DNA of 64,000 nt from positions 27,113 to 91,112 of the forward strand of contig NZ_BOOC01000040.1 of NCBI RefSeq assembly GCF_016863035.1, read 5' to 3'. How positions within the stretch are numbered: position 1 is the stretch's first letter; each line of letters begins with the position of its first letter. A program made the translations under genes and the position numbers. The notes under the pieces were generated by a model. The model was given only the letters and a program-made list of their open reading frames with translations. It was not told where the DNA came from and did not search any database. Origin of the DNA: Microbispora corallina. Its GTDB lineage: Bacteria; Actinomycetota; Actinomycetes; Streptosporangiales; Streptosporangiaceae. Below are positions 16,901 to 25,428 of this stretch, piece by piece.

Positions 16901-17646
16901 GGCCGGGGGCGGGGGCGGATCGCGTCCCTGCCCTGCTGGACGGCGGGCTCCCGGGCGGCGAGGGCCAGGCCGACGTCGCGGAGCTGCCGGGCCCGGTGCA
17001 TCTGGGAGCGCCAGTCGGTGCCGGTGGCCCGGTGGGCCATGTCGACCTCCACCTCGGCCACCCGGAAACCCTTGCGGAGCAGGTCGATCGTCATGCCGGT
17101 CTCGACGCCGAAGCCGTGGGCGAGGGGCCGCGCCGCCTCGAAGGCGGCCCGGGTAAGGCAACGCTGGCCGTTGAGCGGCTGGGTCGCCTCCCATCCGGTC
17201 AGCCGCCTGATGCCGTCGCGGGCGAGGCGCACGACCATGCCGTGGCCGCCCAGCTTCACGCGGGCGGCGAACGCGGCGATCGTCATGTCGGCCTCGCCGG
17301 TGCGCACCGGCACGATCAGCGGCAGCGCCGCCCCGGCGGTCTCGCCGAGGTCCGCGTCGAGGAACAGCAGGTGCCGTGGCTCGTCCTCGTCGAGGAGGCG
17401 CACGGCCTCGGCCCCGCTCTCCATCGCGGCCGCCTTGCCCCTGTTGCGGCTGTGCCGTACGACACGGGCGCCCGCCCCCCTGGCCGCCCGGCCGGTCTCG
17501 TCGGTCGAGCCGTCGTCGACCACGACGACGAGATCCACGCCGGGCAGCTTCAGGGCGGCGGTCACGGTGGCGCCGATGCGGTCGGCCTCGTCCTTGGCCG
17601 GGATCACCACGGCGGTGTCCGGCCCAGGGACCACGAGGTCACCCAT
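16897..17646 (-). CDS. GT2 family glycosyltransferase (polyprenol-P-mannose synthase-like)
   Basis: The 249-aa GT-A protein has AVVIPAKDEADRIGATV at the N-terminus, VVVDDGSTDETG (nucleotide/metal binding), RNRGKAAAMESG, LFLDADLGE (DXD-like) and a GWEATQPLNGQRCLTR acceptor segment. This layout is shared by dolichol/polyprenol phosphate mannose or glucose synthases and glucosyl-3-phosphoglycerate synthases. Coupling to a GT-C mannosyltransferase favours the first. It has no C-terminal membrane helix. ATG 17646 lies 4 bp after the STAS gene. Confidence 0.75.
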   Translation of the reverse strand: MGDLVVPGPDTAVVIPAKDEADRIGATVTAALKLPGVDLVVVVDDGSTDETGRAARGAGARVVRHSRNRGKAAAMESGAEAVRLLDEDEPRHLLFLDADLGETAGAALPLIVPVRTGEADMTIAAFAARVKLGGHGMVVRLARDGIRRLTGWEATQPLNGQRCLTRAAFEAARPLAHGFGVETGMTIDLLRKGFRVAEVEVDMAHRATGTDWRSQMHRARQLRDVGLALAAREPAVQQGRDAIRPRPRP

Positions 17647-17650
17647 TCGG

Positions 17651-18010
17651 CTAGCCCTGGTGCTCGGCCGTGAGCAGGTCGTCCGGCAGGGTCTCGTGGA
17701 CCGTGAAGACCGAGTCGAGCCCGGTCACCTGCAGGATCTTCCGTACGGCCGGCCTGGGTGCCGCCACTTCGAGCCTGCCGCCGCGCTCGCGCAGCCGCTT
17801 GAGCGCGGACAGCAGCACGTTCATGCCGGTGGAGTCGCAGAACTCCACCCCGGACATGTCGATGACCACTCGATCCGGCCCGGTCTCGAGCAGGCGGGTG
17901 AACTCCGCCTGCAGCCGGGGAGCGGTGTACAGATCGATTTCGCCGGCGACGGCCATGACGGCCTGACCGGCGTGGGATTGCGTCGCGACTTTGAGCTCCA
18001 CGAGGCGCAC
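17651..18010 (-). CDS. Anti-sigma factor antagonist (STAS domain)
   Basis: The 119-aa single STAS domain has AVAGEIDLYTAPRLQAEF and the phosphoacceptor loop VEFCDSTGMNVLLSAL, with the conserved Ser after Asp. Proteins of this kind (SpoIIAA/BldG/RsbV) bind anti-sigma kinases when unphosphorylated and free the sigma factor. GTG 18010 gives family length; the frame upstream is not STAS-like. It is the first gene of an operon with two glycosyltransferases, an unusual partnership. Its kinase could be the RsbW-like gene at 22.3-22.7 kb (inference). Confidence 0.9.
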   Translation of the reverse strand: MRLVELKVATQSHAGQAVMAVAGEIDLYTAPRLQAEFTRLLETGPDRVVIDMSGVEFCDSTGMNVLLSALKRLRERGGRLEVAAPRPAVRKILQVTGLDSVFTVHETLPDDLLTAEHQG

Positions 18011-18224
18011 ACTAGCGCCGTCCCGGCCCCGGGTCACGTTCCAGCGGAATCGTCGAAGAGTCGTCCGCCCTTTGTCCCCGATTCCGCTCGCACGCAAACG
18101 GTGAGTGCGCGAAGCTTGACGCTATGCGACGCCGGCTTTCGCCGGATGGAGGGCCCGGAACCTCCGCGTCTTGGTCGTCACTTCGTGAAGGAGGGCGGGC
18201 GCCGAGCACAGTGGGCCCGAAAGC

Positions 18225-18677
18225 ATGATGAACAATGACTTTCCTGAGGATCCGCAACGCCGGAGGCTACGGGAGCGGCTGGAGGTCATCCTGGTCCGCA
18301 CCGAGAAGGCCTCGTCGTGGCGGGACGCCACCGAGCCGCTGCGCGGCCTGGTCAACCGGGAGGGGTTCGTCCCGGTCAGCGCCCGGCTCGCGGCCGAGGA
18401 CCTCGACTTCCTCGCCGAGGCGAGAGAGGAGTTGCTGAGCTTCTCCGAGCTCGGCATCCGGCTGCTCGACCTGCACCAGCCCAGGGACGCCGGGGGCATC
18501 TCCAGCGATGCCTCCCACCCCATCCTGCGATGTCGCAGTTGCATGTGGCGCTGGCCGTGCCCGACGTTCCGCGCCATGGCCGAGGCGTTCACCGTACGAG
18601 ATCGGGACGCCCTCCGTGAGCCGGACGGGGAGATCCCGGCCTGGCGCGGGCAGCTCGAGCACCAGGGAGAGCGGTAG
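18225..18677 (+). CDS. Small cytosolic protein with CxxC-x5-C motif
   Basis: This 150-aa protein is not recognised as a named family. It is acidic and helical in the first ~95 residues, then carries CRSCMWRWPCPTFRAM, a Cys-rich segment seen in small actinobacterial proteins and possibly metal-binding. Tandem ATGs at 18225/18228 are both plausible starts. It is divergent from the STAS operon; the 214 bp between them should hold both promoters, but no hexamers stand out. The 273 bp after it contain nothing recognisable. Confidence 0.65.
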   Translation: MMNNDFPEDPQRRRLRERLEVILVRTEKASSWRDATEPLRGLVNREGFVPVSARLAAEDLDFLAEAREELLSFSELGIRLLDLHQPRDAGGISSDASHPILRCRSCMWRWPCPTFRAMAEAFTVRDRDALREPDGEIPAWRGQLEHQGER

Positions 18678-18950
18678 CCGGAAACGGGTGCCACGGCGGT
18701 CGTACGCTCCGGGCGAAGGGGACGCGAACGACGCCGAGCAGGCATCAGGCCCGCCACGAGAGGGCCGCGGGGCTCCGGCATCCGGCGACGGGACGAAGGG
18801 CACGCGACGGCGGACGCCGGTCCGTACGACGCCAGGCGGACGCGACGCCGGCCGAACACCAAGGCGGGCGAACACGAGGGCAGGCGACGGCGACGGCCGG
18901 CGGGCGGGTGACGTCCACGGCGTGGTGGGACGAGGGCGGCGGCGCGGCGG

Positions 18951-20075
18951 TCAGGCGCTCCCGGCGAGGGGGATGCGGATGTCGAAGCGGCAGCCGGGGC
19001 CCTCGTTGACCACGCCGATCTCGCCCTCGTGGGCCTCGACGATGCCCCTGGCGATCGCGAGGCCCAGTCCGGCTCCGCCGCCCTGGCCCGGCGTCCGGGC
19101 GGCCTCCCCGCGGAAGGCCACCTCGAAGACCCGCGGCAGGTCCTCCTCGGGGATCCCGCCGCAGCAGTCGAGCACCGACACCGTGGCCGTCTCGCCGTCC
19201 GCCGTCGCGCGGACCGAGACGGTCCCGTCGGCGGGTGTGTGGCGGATCGCGTTCACCACCAGGTTCCGTACGGCTCGGGCGAGCTCGTCGGCGTCGACGT
19301 CGACCGGCAGGCCCGGGTCCGCCTCGCCGAGCAGGCGCACCCGCTTGGCCCTGGCCAGTGGCTCGACCCCGGCCAGCGCGTCGGCGAGGAGGTCGCCGAG
19401 CCCGACCCGGCCCCGGCTGAGCTTCAGCGACCCGGCGTGGATCCGGGACAGCTCGAAGAGGTCGTCGACCATCCCGGAGAGGCGGTCGACCTCCAGCCTC
19501 ATCTGTGCGTGGTAGCGCCGGACGGTGCCGGGGTCGTCCACCACGCCGTCCTCCAGGGCCTCGGTCATCGCCCGCAGCCCGGCCAGCGGGGTGCGCAGGT
19601 CGTGGCTGACCCAGGCGACCAGCTCGCGGCGGGCGCTCTCCAGGGCCCGCTCGCGCTCCCGCCCGAGGCGCAGCCGCTCGTACGCCTGCTCCAGAGCGTT
19701 GGCGATCGTGCGCAGCTCCGCCGGGAGCGGGTCCTCCGGCGGGGTGAACCGTCCCGATGGCGGCACCTCGTCCAGGGCCTGGACGAGCCGCCTGCTGGCG
19801 AGCACCACCCGCCTCGCGTTGATGAGCGCCACGGCGAGGCCCACGAGCCCGCCGATCGCCACGACCGTGAGGACGATGTTCTTCGGCCGCCCGTCGATCA
19901 CCATCTCGAGCGTGATCGCCACCACGCCCGCCAGCGTCGCGGCCACCGTGACGACCGCCACGACGGCGAGCATCACGCCGATCGACCGGCGCCGCAGCGC
20001 CCGCAGCAGCGCGAGGCCGAGGGCCGCGATGGCGACGCCGAGCCCCGCGGTGACCGCGACGATCTGGAGGATCAT
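18951..20075 (-). CDS. Two-component sensor histidine kinase
   Basis: The 374-aa kinase has two TM pairs in the first ~85 residues with almost no extracellular loop, then a HAMP-like linker, H-box WVSHDLRTPLAGLRAMTEAL (His158), N-box ARAVRNLVVNAIRHTP, and G2-type GQGGGAGLGLAIARGIVEAH. The G1 box reads DCCGGI instead of DxGxGI, so its first Gly is replaced by Cys. Small extracellular loops suggest an intramembrane-sensing kinase. ATG 20075 overlaps the regulator's TGA (ATGA), which decides the start. Partner: the regulator upstream. Confidence 0.93.
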   Translation of the reverse strand: MILQIVAVTAGLGVAIAALGLALLRALRRRSIGVMLAVVAVVTVAATLAGVVAITLEMVIDGRPKNIVLTVVAIGGLVGLAVALINARRVVLASRRLVQALDEVPPSGRFTPPEDPLPAELRTIANALEQAYERLRLGRERERALESARRELVAWVSHDLRTPLAGLRAMTEALEDGVVDDPGTVRRYHAQMRLEVDRLSGMVDDLFELSRIHAGSLKLSRGRVGLGDLLADALAGVEPLARAKRVRLLGEADPGLPVDVDADELARAVRNLVVNAIRHTPADGTVSVRATADGETATVSVLDCCGGIPEEDLPRVFEVAFRGEAARTPGQGGGAGLGLAIARGIVEAHEGEIGVVNEGPGCRFDIRIPLAGSA

Positions 20076-20773
20076 CGCAGCGGCTCGTACCGGTAGCCGA
20101 CGCCCCAGACCGTGACGATCCGCCGCGGCTCGGTCGGGTCGGGCTCGATCTTCTCCCGCAGCCGCCGCACGTGCACGGTCACGGTGGAGGAGTCGCCGAA
20201 CGACCAGCCCCACACCTGGTCGAGGAGCGCGGCCCGGCTGAACGCCTGGCGGGGGTTGCGCAGCAGGTAGACGAGCAGGTCGAACTCGCGGGCCGTCAGG
20301 GTGATCTTCTCACCCGCCAGCCGCACCTCGTGGGCGCCCACGTCCACCACGAGGTCGCCGTCGCGCAGCACCCCGGTGCCGGTGGGGACGAGCGCCCCAC
20401 GGGCCCGGCGGAGCACCGACTGCACCCGCAATGCCAGCTCGCGCGGGCTGAACGGCTTGGTCACGTAGTCGTCCGCGCCGGTCTCCAGGCCGACGACCCG
20501 GTCGATCTCCTCGCCGAGCGCGGTCAGCATGATCACCGGTACGGGCCACCGCTCGCGCAGCTTCCGGCAGACCTGCAGGCCGTCCATCTTGGGCAGCATG
20601 AGGTCGAGCACGAGCAGGTCGGGAGGGTCGGCGAGGGCGCGCCTGAGGGCCTCGGCGCCGTCGCCGACGCACTCGACCTCGTGACCGTCGCGCTCCAGGT
20701 ACCGCGCCACGACCTCGGCCACGGTGGGGTCGTCGTCGACCACCAGGACGCGGGATGCGGGGGTGCCGGTCAT
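20072..20773 (-). CDS. OmpR-family response regulator
   Basis: The 233-aa protein has a receiver domain (VLVVDDDPTVAEVVARYLE, phosphoacceptor Asp57 in LVLDLMLPKMDG, the TKPFSPREL lysine) and a C-terminal winged helix (TAREFDLLVYLLRNP, SSTVTVHVRRLREKIE, VWGVGYRYEP). It is encoded first in the operon and coupled to the kinase. ATG 20773 follows GAGGAG. Targets are unknown; the promoter region upstream also carries the parS-like site. Confidence 0.95.
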   Translation of the reverse strand: MTGTPASRVLVVDDDPTVAEVVARYLERDGHEVECVGDGAEALRRALADPPDLLVLDLMLPKMDGLQVCRKLRERWPVPVIMLTALGEEIDRVVGLETGADDYVTKPFSPRELALRVQSVLRRARGALVPTGTGVLRDGDLVVDVGAHEVRLAGEKITLTAREFDLLVYLLRNPRQAFSRAALLDQVWGWSFGDSSTVTVHVRRLREKIEPDPTEPRRIVTVWGVGYRYEPLR

Positions 20774-20893
20774 CGGACTCCTCGGGACGCCATCCCCCCA
20801 CGGTAGGCCCGCTCCGCCGCCTCTCCGCCCATGTGTCACCGGACCGTAAGACCCGCATCGCCGGACGACCGGAGTCTCATACCGAACGGGCAT

Positions 20894-20907
20894 GATTCAC
20901 GTGAAAC
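20894..20907. promoter_or_regulatory. Near-perfect parS (ParB-binding) site
   Basis: GATTCACGTGAAAC matches the bacterial parS palindrome GTTTCACGTGAAAC at 13 of 14 positions. It is intergenic, between the response regulator and a small membrane protein gene. ParB nucleates on such sites near oriC. The match is seen directly; binding is inferred. Confidence 0.65.
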
Positions 20908-21041
20908 CCCAGGCATGATCCCCATTGCGCTGCGGCGCCGCCCATAGGACGGCGACGGCCGTACGGGGGGCCGCGGCACGTCCCGGCGATCAGTTGTGGA
21001 TCAAGCTCGCGGTTGTCGGTGCCACCGCGTACCTTGTGGCT

Positions 21042-21209
21042 ATGGCCCGTACCGCACTGACCGTTCTGGGGATCATCCTGGCCGTCTGGCTGGTGTTCGG
21101 ATTCGTGATCCCCGCGCTGTTCGCGACGTTGAAGTTCCTCTTCGTCATCGCCGTCATCGCGTTCCTCGTCGTCGCGGCGATCACCGTCGTCGGGAAGCTG
21201 TCGCGCTGA
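21042..21209 (+). CDS. Small two-helix membrane protein
   Basis: The 55-aa product consists of two hydrophobic helices (VLGIILAVWLVFGFVIPALF and FLFVIAVIAFLVVAAITVVG) joined by a short turn and ending in a basic GKLSR. It is not recognised. TACCTT ends 6 bp upstream of the ATG and there is no Shine-Dalgarno, so the mRNA is probably leaderless. It is followed within 1 bp by the next gene, so all three rightward genes here may share a transcript. Confidence 0.6.
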   Translation: MARTALTVLGIILAVWLVFGFVIPALFATLKFLFVIAVIAFLVVAAITVVGKLSR

Positions 21210-21210
21210 G

Positions 21211-21495
21211 GTGAACGTGCTCCAGGCCGCCCTCGGATCGCCGGCGTGGCTGCTGGCCGAGGTGCTCGCCGGGTCTCCCGGACTCGGCGTGGCGACCGCG
21301 CTCGGGCTGACCGGCGTCGCGGTCCTGGTGCTCGCCTGGATGATGCTCGCCGGTCCGGCCCGGACGTCGGCCGTCGAGCCGCCCTCCGCGCGCCGGACGG
21401 GCCGTGGCGCGCCCGTCTTCGTCCGGCTGTGCGATCCGGACACCGCGGGGCGACCTCGCCCCCGAGCGCCGTCGGGAAGCCCGGCGCCCGCCTGA
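21211..21495 (+). CDS. DUF6412-like small membrane protein
   Basis: The 94-aa protein has one strong membrane helix (VATALGLTGVAVLVLAWMML) and a C-terminal motif RTGRGAPVFVRLCDPDTAGRPRPRAPS. The GAPVxxRxxDPDTAGRxRPRAP end is characteristic of the actinobacterial DUF6412 proteins encoded just before YidC paralogues, as here. GTG start. Function unknown; its conserved place next to YidC suggests a part in membrane-protein insertion (inference). Confidence 0.7.
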   Translation: MNVLQAALGSPAWLLAEVLAGSPGLGVATALGLTGVAVLVLAWMMLAGPARTSAVEPPSARRTGRGAPVFVRLCDPDTAGRPRPRAPSGSPAPA

Positions 21496-21558
21496 TCACC
21501 GAGTGATCGCGGGCGCCTTCGTCATGCCCTCTTTCTTCCGCAGACGAAAGGCTTTCCC

Positions 21559-22230
21559 GTGTTCGACGTCGTGCTCGTCCCCGTCTACCACCTCTTCACC
21601 GGTCTCAGCGGTCTCGTCGGCCCCGCGTTCGCGATCGTCGTCTTCACCCTGGCCGTACGGCTGGCGCTGCTCCCGCTGAGCGTGCGCGTCGCCCGGGTCC
21701 AGCGGATCCGGCTACGGCTCCAGCCGGAGGCCGAGAAGCTGCGCGCCCGCTGGAAGTCCGACCCGCAGCGGCTGCTGCGTGAGACCAACGCCCTCTACGC
21801 CAAGGAAGGCGTCTCCCCGCTGTCCGGTTACCTGCCGGCGTTCGCGCAGTCGCCGTTCTTCATGGTCACCTACCGGCTGTTCACCTCGGTCGCCATCGCG
21901 GGGCACCCCAACCTGCTGCTCGCCCAGGGCCTGCTGGGTGTGCCGCTCGGGGAGCACTTCGGCGCCGTGCTGGCGGGCGCGGGCCTGGTCAGCGGCCCGG
22001 GCGCCGTCTTCCTCGTGGTGCTGGCCCTGCTCGCGGCGGTCGCCTGGGTCGCCGCCCGGCGGGTCGAGCCCGGCACCCCGATGCGGCGGCTGCTGATGGC
22101 GATGCCGTTCTGGACGGTCGCGGTCGCGACCGTGCTCCCGCTGGCTGCGGGGGTCTACCTGCTGGTGAGCTCCGCCTGGACGATCGCCGAGCGGATCGTG
22201 CTCTACCCGCGCGCCGCGCGCCTCGCCTGA
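21559..22230 (+). CDS. YidC/Oxa1-family membrane insertase, second paralogue
   Basis: The 223-aa protein has five hydrophobic segments. After TM1 the positively charged loop RLRLQPEAEKLRARWKSDPQ and the YAKEGVSPLSGYLPAFAQSPFF segment are the Oxa1/YidC core. The large periplasmic domain of proteobacterial YidC is missing, as in Gram-positive YidC2. The usual actinobacterial yidC lies in the rpmH-rnpA-yidC cluster, so this is probably a specialised paralogue. GTG 21559 after GAAAGG. Confidence 0.85.
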   Translation: MFDVVLVPVYHLFTGLSGLVGPAFAIVVFTLAVRLALLPLSVRVARVQRIRLRLQPEAEKLRARWKSDPQRLLRETNALYAKEGVSPLSGYLPAFAQSPFFMVTYRLFTSVAIAGHPNLLLAQGLLGVPLGEHFGAVLAGAGLVSGPGAVFLVVLALLAAVAWVAARRVEPGTPMRRLLMAMPFWTVAVATVLPLAAGVYLLVSSAWTIAERIVLYPRAARLA

Positions 22231-22288
22231 CGGTCCGTCGCCGCACCGGCCGTCCGAGGTGCTCGCGCCCGGGCGGCGGTGTGGACGC

Positions 22289-22741
22289 TCAGCCGACCTC
22301 ACGGAGGGCCGGGGTTGCGGTCATGCCGTTGTGACCGTTTCGGGCGGGCCAGGAAGCGGCGACGACGGCCCACACCGTGGTGGCCTCCTCGTCGTGGCGG
22401 ACCCCCCAGCGTTCGGCCAGGTACTCGACGATGCCGAGCCCGCGTCCTCCGAGAGAGGAGAGCGTGGGGCGGCCGGCCCTCGGCTCGGTGTGCGCGCCGC
22501 CGTCGCTGACGGCCACCTCGATCTGGCTGTCGGAGCACATCCAGGCCACTTTGAGCTGGCCGGACGGCAGGGGATGCGCGTGCCGCAGGGCGTTGCTCAG
22601 CAGTTCGCTCATGACGAGGACGACGTCGTCGACGGAGGAGGAGACCAGCCCCGCGGCTGCCAGTTCGGCACTGAGGCGCTGGCGTGCGACGGCGACGCTC
22701 GACGGTGCGTACGGCAACATCACGACGCTCGACGCACTCAC
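22289..22741 (-). CDS. ATP-binding anti-sigma regulatory kinase (RsbW-like)
   Basis: The 150-aa GHKL domain shows N-box VMSELLSNALRHAH, G1 VSDGGAHTEPRAG and G2 SLGGRGLGIVEYLAERWG. This is the short HATPase_c_2 type that phosphorylates STAS antagonists and holds sigma factors. It is monocistronic. Candidate partners are the STAS proteins at 17.7 and 55.7 kb. Some homologues in actinomycetes act on other targets, so the sigma link is inferred. Confidence 0.85.
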   Translation of the reverse strand: MSASSVVMLPYAPSSVAVARQRLSAELAAAGLVSSSVDDVVLVMSELLSNALRHAHPLPSGQLKVAWMCSDSQIEVAVSDGGAHTEPRAGRPTLSSLGGRGLGIVEYLAERWGVRHDEEATTVWAVVAASWPARNGHNGMTATPALREVG

Positions 22742-22873
22742 CTCCCCGATTCCCTTCCCCCCGCGGAGTCCAGCTCCACGACCGAAATGCCCCGTTCACT
22801 CGTCCGGGAAACCGTGCTCCGATCACAGCTTGTGCACAATGGACAATAGATCAGCTCTTGGGTGGTGACACCG

Positions 22874-24760
22874 TTACCGGTCCGGTGTGTCGGACCACGC
22901 GGACCAGCCCGCGGCCTTCAGGACGACCCGCATGCGCGTCCCGCCGTCCGGCCGGGGGAGCGCGGAGACGTCGCCGCCCTGGGCCCGGGCGAGGCTGCGC
23001 ACGATGTACAGCCCGAGGCCGACCCCCCCGAACCTCCGCCGGTCGCCGCTGTCCGCCTGGACGAACCGTTCGAAGACCCGCTCCCGGTCGGCTGGGGCGA
23101 TGCCGATCCCCTCGTCGTCGACGACGAGGACCACGCTGTCGTCCTCCCGCCGCGCCTCGACCCGGATCAGGCCGCCGTCCGGGGAGTACTTGAACGCGTT
23201 CTCCAGGAGCTGGCCGAGCAGGATGTCGGTGGCCAGGGAGTCGCCGTACACGGGTGGGAGGTCGGGCGGGATGTCCACCTCGACCCGATGCCGGGCGGAC
23301 AGGACGGGCAGCCCGAGGGTCGCCGCCCGGACGCGCTCGGCGAGGTCGAACACCTCCACCTCGACCTTGAGCTCGTCGGCGCCCGCCCGCGCGCCGAGCA
23401 GCAGGTGGTCCATGAGCCGCCCGAGCGAGCGGGCCCGCTCGGCGATCGTGTGCACGGCCGACCTGCGCTCCTCGTCCGACAGGTGCTCCCAGCGCGAGTC
23501 GAGCGTGCTGGCGAAGCCGCGGACGATCGTGATCGGCGTGCGCAGCTCGTGGCTGGTGGTGGCGAGGAACAGGTCCTTGGCCTCCTCCAGCTCCTTGGCC
23601 CTGGTCACGTCGCGGAAGTCGACGACGATCTCCCCCGTCTCCCGGATCTCGGCGCGCAGGACGTCGAGCCACCGGCCGGACGGGAGCTGGATGGTGAGCT
23701 TCTCCCCCGGCTCCGGCAGCGGGAACGGCGGCGGCCCGCCGATCGCCTTCTCCCCGGGCAGGCCGGTGAGGCGGGCCGCGGCCGGGTTCCACCGGACGAC
23801 GGAGCCCGTGCCGTCGAGCACGGCGATGCCGTCCGCGCTGGCGTCGAAGACGGCCCGCTCGTGGGCCCGCTGCCGTACGGCGTCCTGGTAGGCCATCGCG
23901 TTGCCCACGGCGATGCCGGCGTGGCCCGCGAGCAGTTCGAGGAGCTCCAGCTCCAGATGGCCGGCCTTGCGCCGGGCGAACAGGGCGTAGAGCGCTCCAT
24001 ACGGACGGCCGCCGACGGCGGCGATCCCCACGGCGATCGTGTGCAGCCCGGGCAGACGCGCCCAGATGAGGTCCTGGAAGCCGTCGGGCCCGGTCTCCAG
24101 CAGGACGGTCTTGCCGGTGCGCAGCAGCTTGCCGACGAGGCTGGTGTGCAGGCCGGCCGTGACGCCGCGCATGGCCTCGGGCAGCTCGTGCAGCCCGACC
24201 AGCCGCAGCTCCTCCCCCTCGATCGACACGAAGCCGCCCGCGTCGGCCCCGGTCAGCTCGGCGAGGCTGGCGGCGATCCGGTCCAGGACGACGGGCAGGT
24301 CGAGCTCGGCGTTGATGTCCCCCACGACGTCGGTCAGCCGCCGGACGAGCCGGGCCCGCCGGGCCGCCCGCCCCTGGGCGGCGTCGTCGTCCTCGGCCGG
24401 GTGGTAGACGCTGACGTACCCGAGCAGCGCGCCGTTCTCGGAACACAGGGCGCTGGTGTCGACGCGCAGGTCGAGCAGCCGCCCGTCGCGGTCGAACCGC
24501 TTGGTGCGCAGGGACACGGTGCCGCCGTTGCGCACCCGTTCCAGGACCGCGTTGTGCTCGGCCATCAGCTCGTCGGGGACGATGGGCGCGCGCCTGCCGA
24601 GCAGCTCGGCGGCGGGCCAGCCGAACAGCCGCTCCGCCGCGCCGTTCCACGTCAGCACCGTCAGGTCGCGGTCGAGGGCGACGACGGCGTCCGGCGAGCT
24701 GGCGACGACGGCGCGGGCGAGGCCGTCCTCGTCCCCCTCGTCGATATTGGAGTCACCCAC
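22874..24760 (-). CDS. PAS-GAF-PAS sensor histidine kinase
   Basis: The 628-aa soluble kinase has PAS domain 1 (SSPDAVVALDRDLTVLTWNG), a GAF domain (LDLPVVLDRIAASLAELTGAD), PAS domain 2 (DASADGIAVLDGTGSVVRWN), H-box LATTSHELRTPITIVRGFAS, N-box LGQLLENAFKYSPDGG, and G1/F/G2 boxes (DDEGIGIAPADRERVFERF, GGVGLGLYIV). GTG 24760 precedes the first PAS; a longer frame exists but is not conserved in character. No response regulator is adjacent, so it is an orphan kinase. It is divergent from ogt. Confidence 0.9.
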   Translation of the reverse strand: MGDSNIDEGDEDGLARAVVASSPDAVVALDRDLTVLTWNGAAERLFGWPAAELLGRRAPIVPDELMAEHNAVLERVRNGGTVSLRTKRFDRDGRLLDLRVDTSALCSENGALLGYVSVYHPAEDDDAAQGRAARRARLVRRLTDVVGDINAELDLPVVLDRIAASLAELTGADAGGFVSIEGEELRLVGLHELPEAMRGVTAGLHTSLVGKLLRTGKTVLLETGPDGFQDLIWARLPGLHTIAVGIAAVGGRPYGALYALFARRKAGHLELELLELLAGHAGIAVGNAMAYQDAVRQRAHERAVFDASADGIAVLDGTGSVVRWNPAAARLTGLPGEKAIGGPPPFPLPEPGEKLTIQLPSGRWLDVLRAEIRETGEIVVDFRDVTRAKELEEAKDLFLATTSHELRTPITIVRGFASTLDSRWEHLSDEERRSAVHTIAERARSLGRLMDHLLLGARAGADELKVEVEVFDLAERVRAATLGLPVLSARHRVEVDIPPDLPPVYGDSLATDILLGQLLENAFKYSPDGGLIRVEARREDDSVVLVVDDEGIGIAPADRERVFERFVQADSGDRRRFGGVGLGLYIVRSLARAQGGDVSALPRPDGGTRMRVVLKAAGWSAWSDTPDR

Positions 24761-24864
24761 GTCCCCATCGTGCCGTCTTTCGCCAACCGATCTTGGGCTT
24801 TTCCACCGGCTCACGGCGGCTCCGATACGCTTCGACCACGCAGTGAGAGGAAGTGGGGCGGCCA

Positions 24865-25428
24865 ATGTCCACAGGGGACCTCGAAGCCCTGCTACGGGTG
24901 ACCGCCCCCGGCTACGTCGGCGAGTCCCCGCCGGACGTGGCGTTCGGCACCACCGACACCCCCGTCGGCCGTCTGGTCCTCGCGGTGACCGCCCGCGGCG
25001 TGGCCGCCTGCAGCTACGACGACGAGCACGCGGTCTTCGCCCGGGTGTACCGGTCGATCGGCTCGTTCATCGGCCCCGACCCCCGCCGCCTCGACCCCGT
25101 ACGGCGGGAGCTGGACGCCTACTTCGAGGGCAGGCTCAGGGCGTTCTCCCTGCCCGTGGACCTCCAGCTCGCCACGGCCTTCGCCAGGACCGTGGTGCAG
25201 ATGACGCTGTCGGTGCCGTACGGCAGCGTCACCACCCATGGGGAGCTGGCCGGGCGGATCGGGCGGCCGCAGGCGCTGCACGCCGTGGCCAACGCCCTGA
25301 CCGCCAACCCCGTCTGCGTCATCGTCCCGTGCCACCGGGCGGTGGAGTCGCCCGGCGTGCTCGGCGGCTACGCCGGCGGACCGGCCGCCAAGGAGCACCT
25401 CCTCCGCCTCGAGGGCGCCGTCACCTGA
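24865..25428 (+). CDS. ogt: Methylated-DNA-protein-cysteine S-methyltransferase
   Basis: The 187-aa protein repairs O6-alkylguanine by irreversible transfer to Cys in VIVPCHRAV. The HTH segment (YGSVTTHGELAGRIGRPQALHAVANALTANP) and the GGYAGG loop are intact. The N-terminal half is the Ogt RNase-H-like domain. ATG 24865 is preferred over GTG 24853 because GAGAGGAAG is correctly spaced from it. Its last 8 bp overlap the convergent CGNR regulator gene. Confidence 0.93.
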   Translation: MSTGDLEALLRVTAPGYVGESPPDVAFGTTDTPVGRLVLAVTARGVAACSYDDEHAVFARVYRSIGSFIGPDPRRLDPVRRELDAYFEGRLRAFSLPVDLQLATAFARTVVQMTLSVPYGSVTTHGELAGRIGRPQALHAVANALTANPVCVIVPCHRAVESPGVLGGYAGGPAAKEHLLRLEGAVT

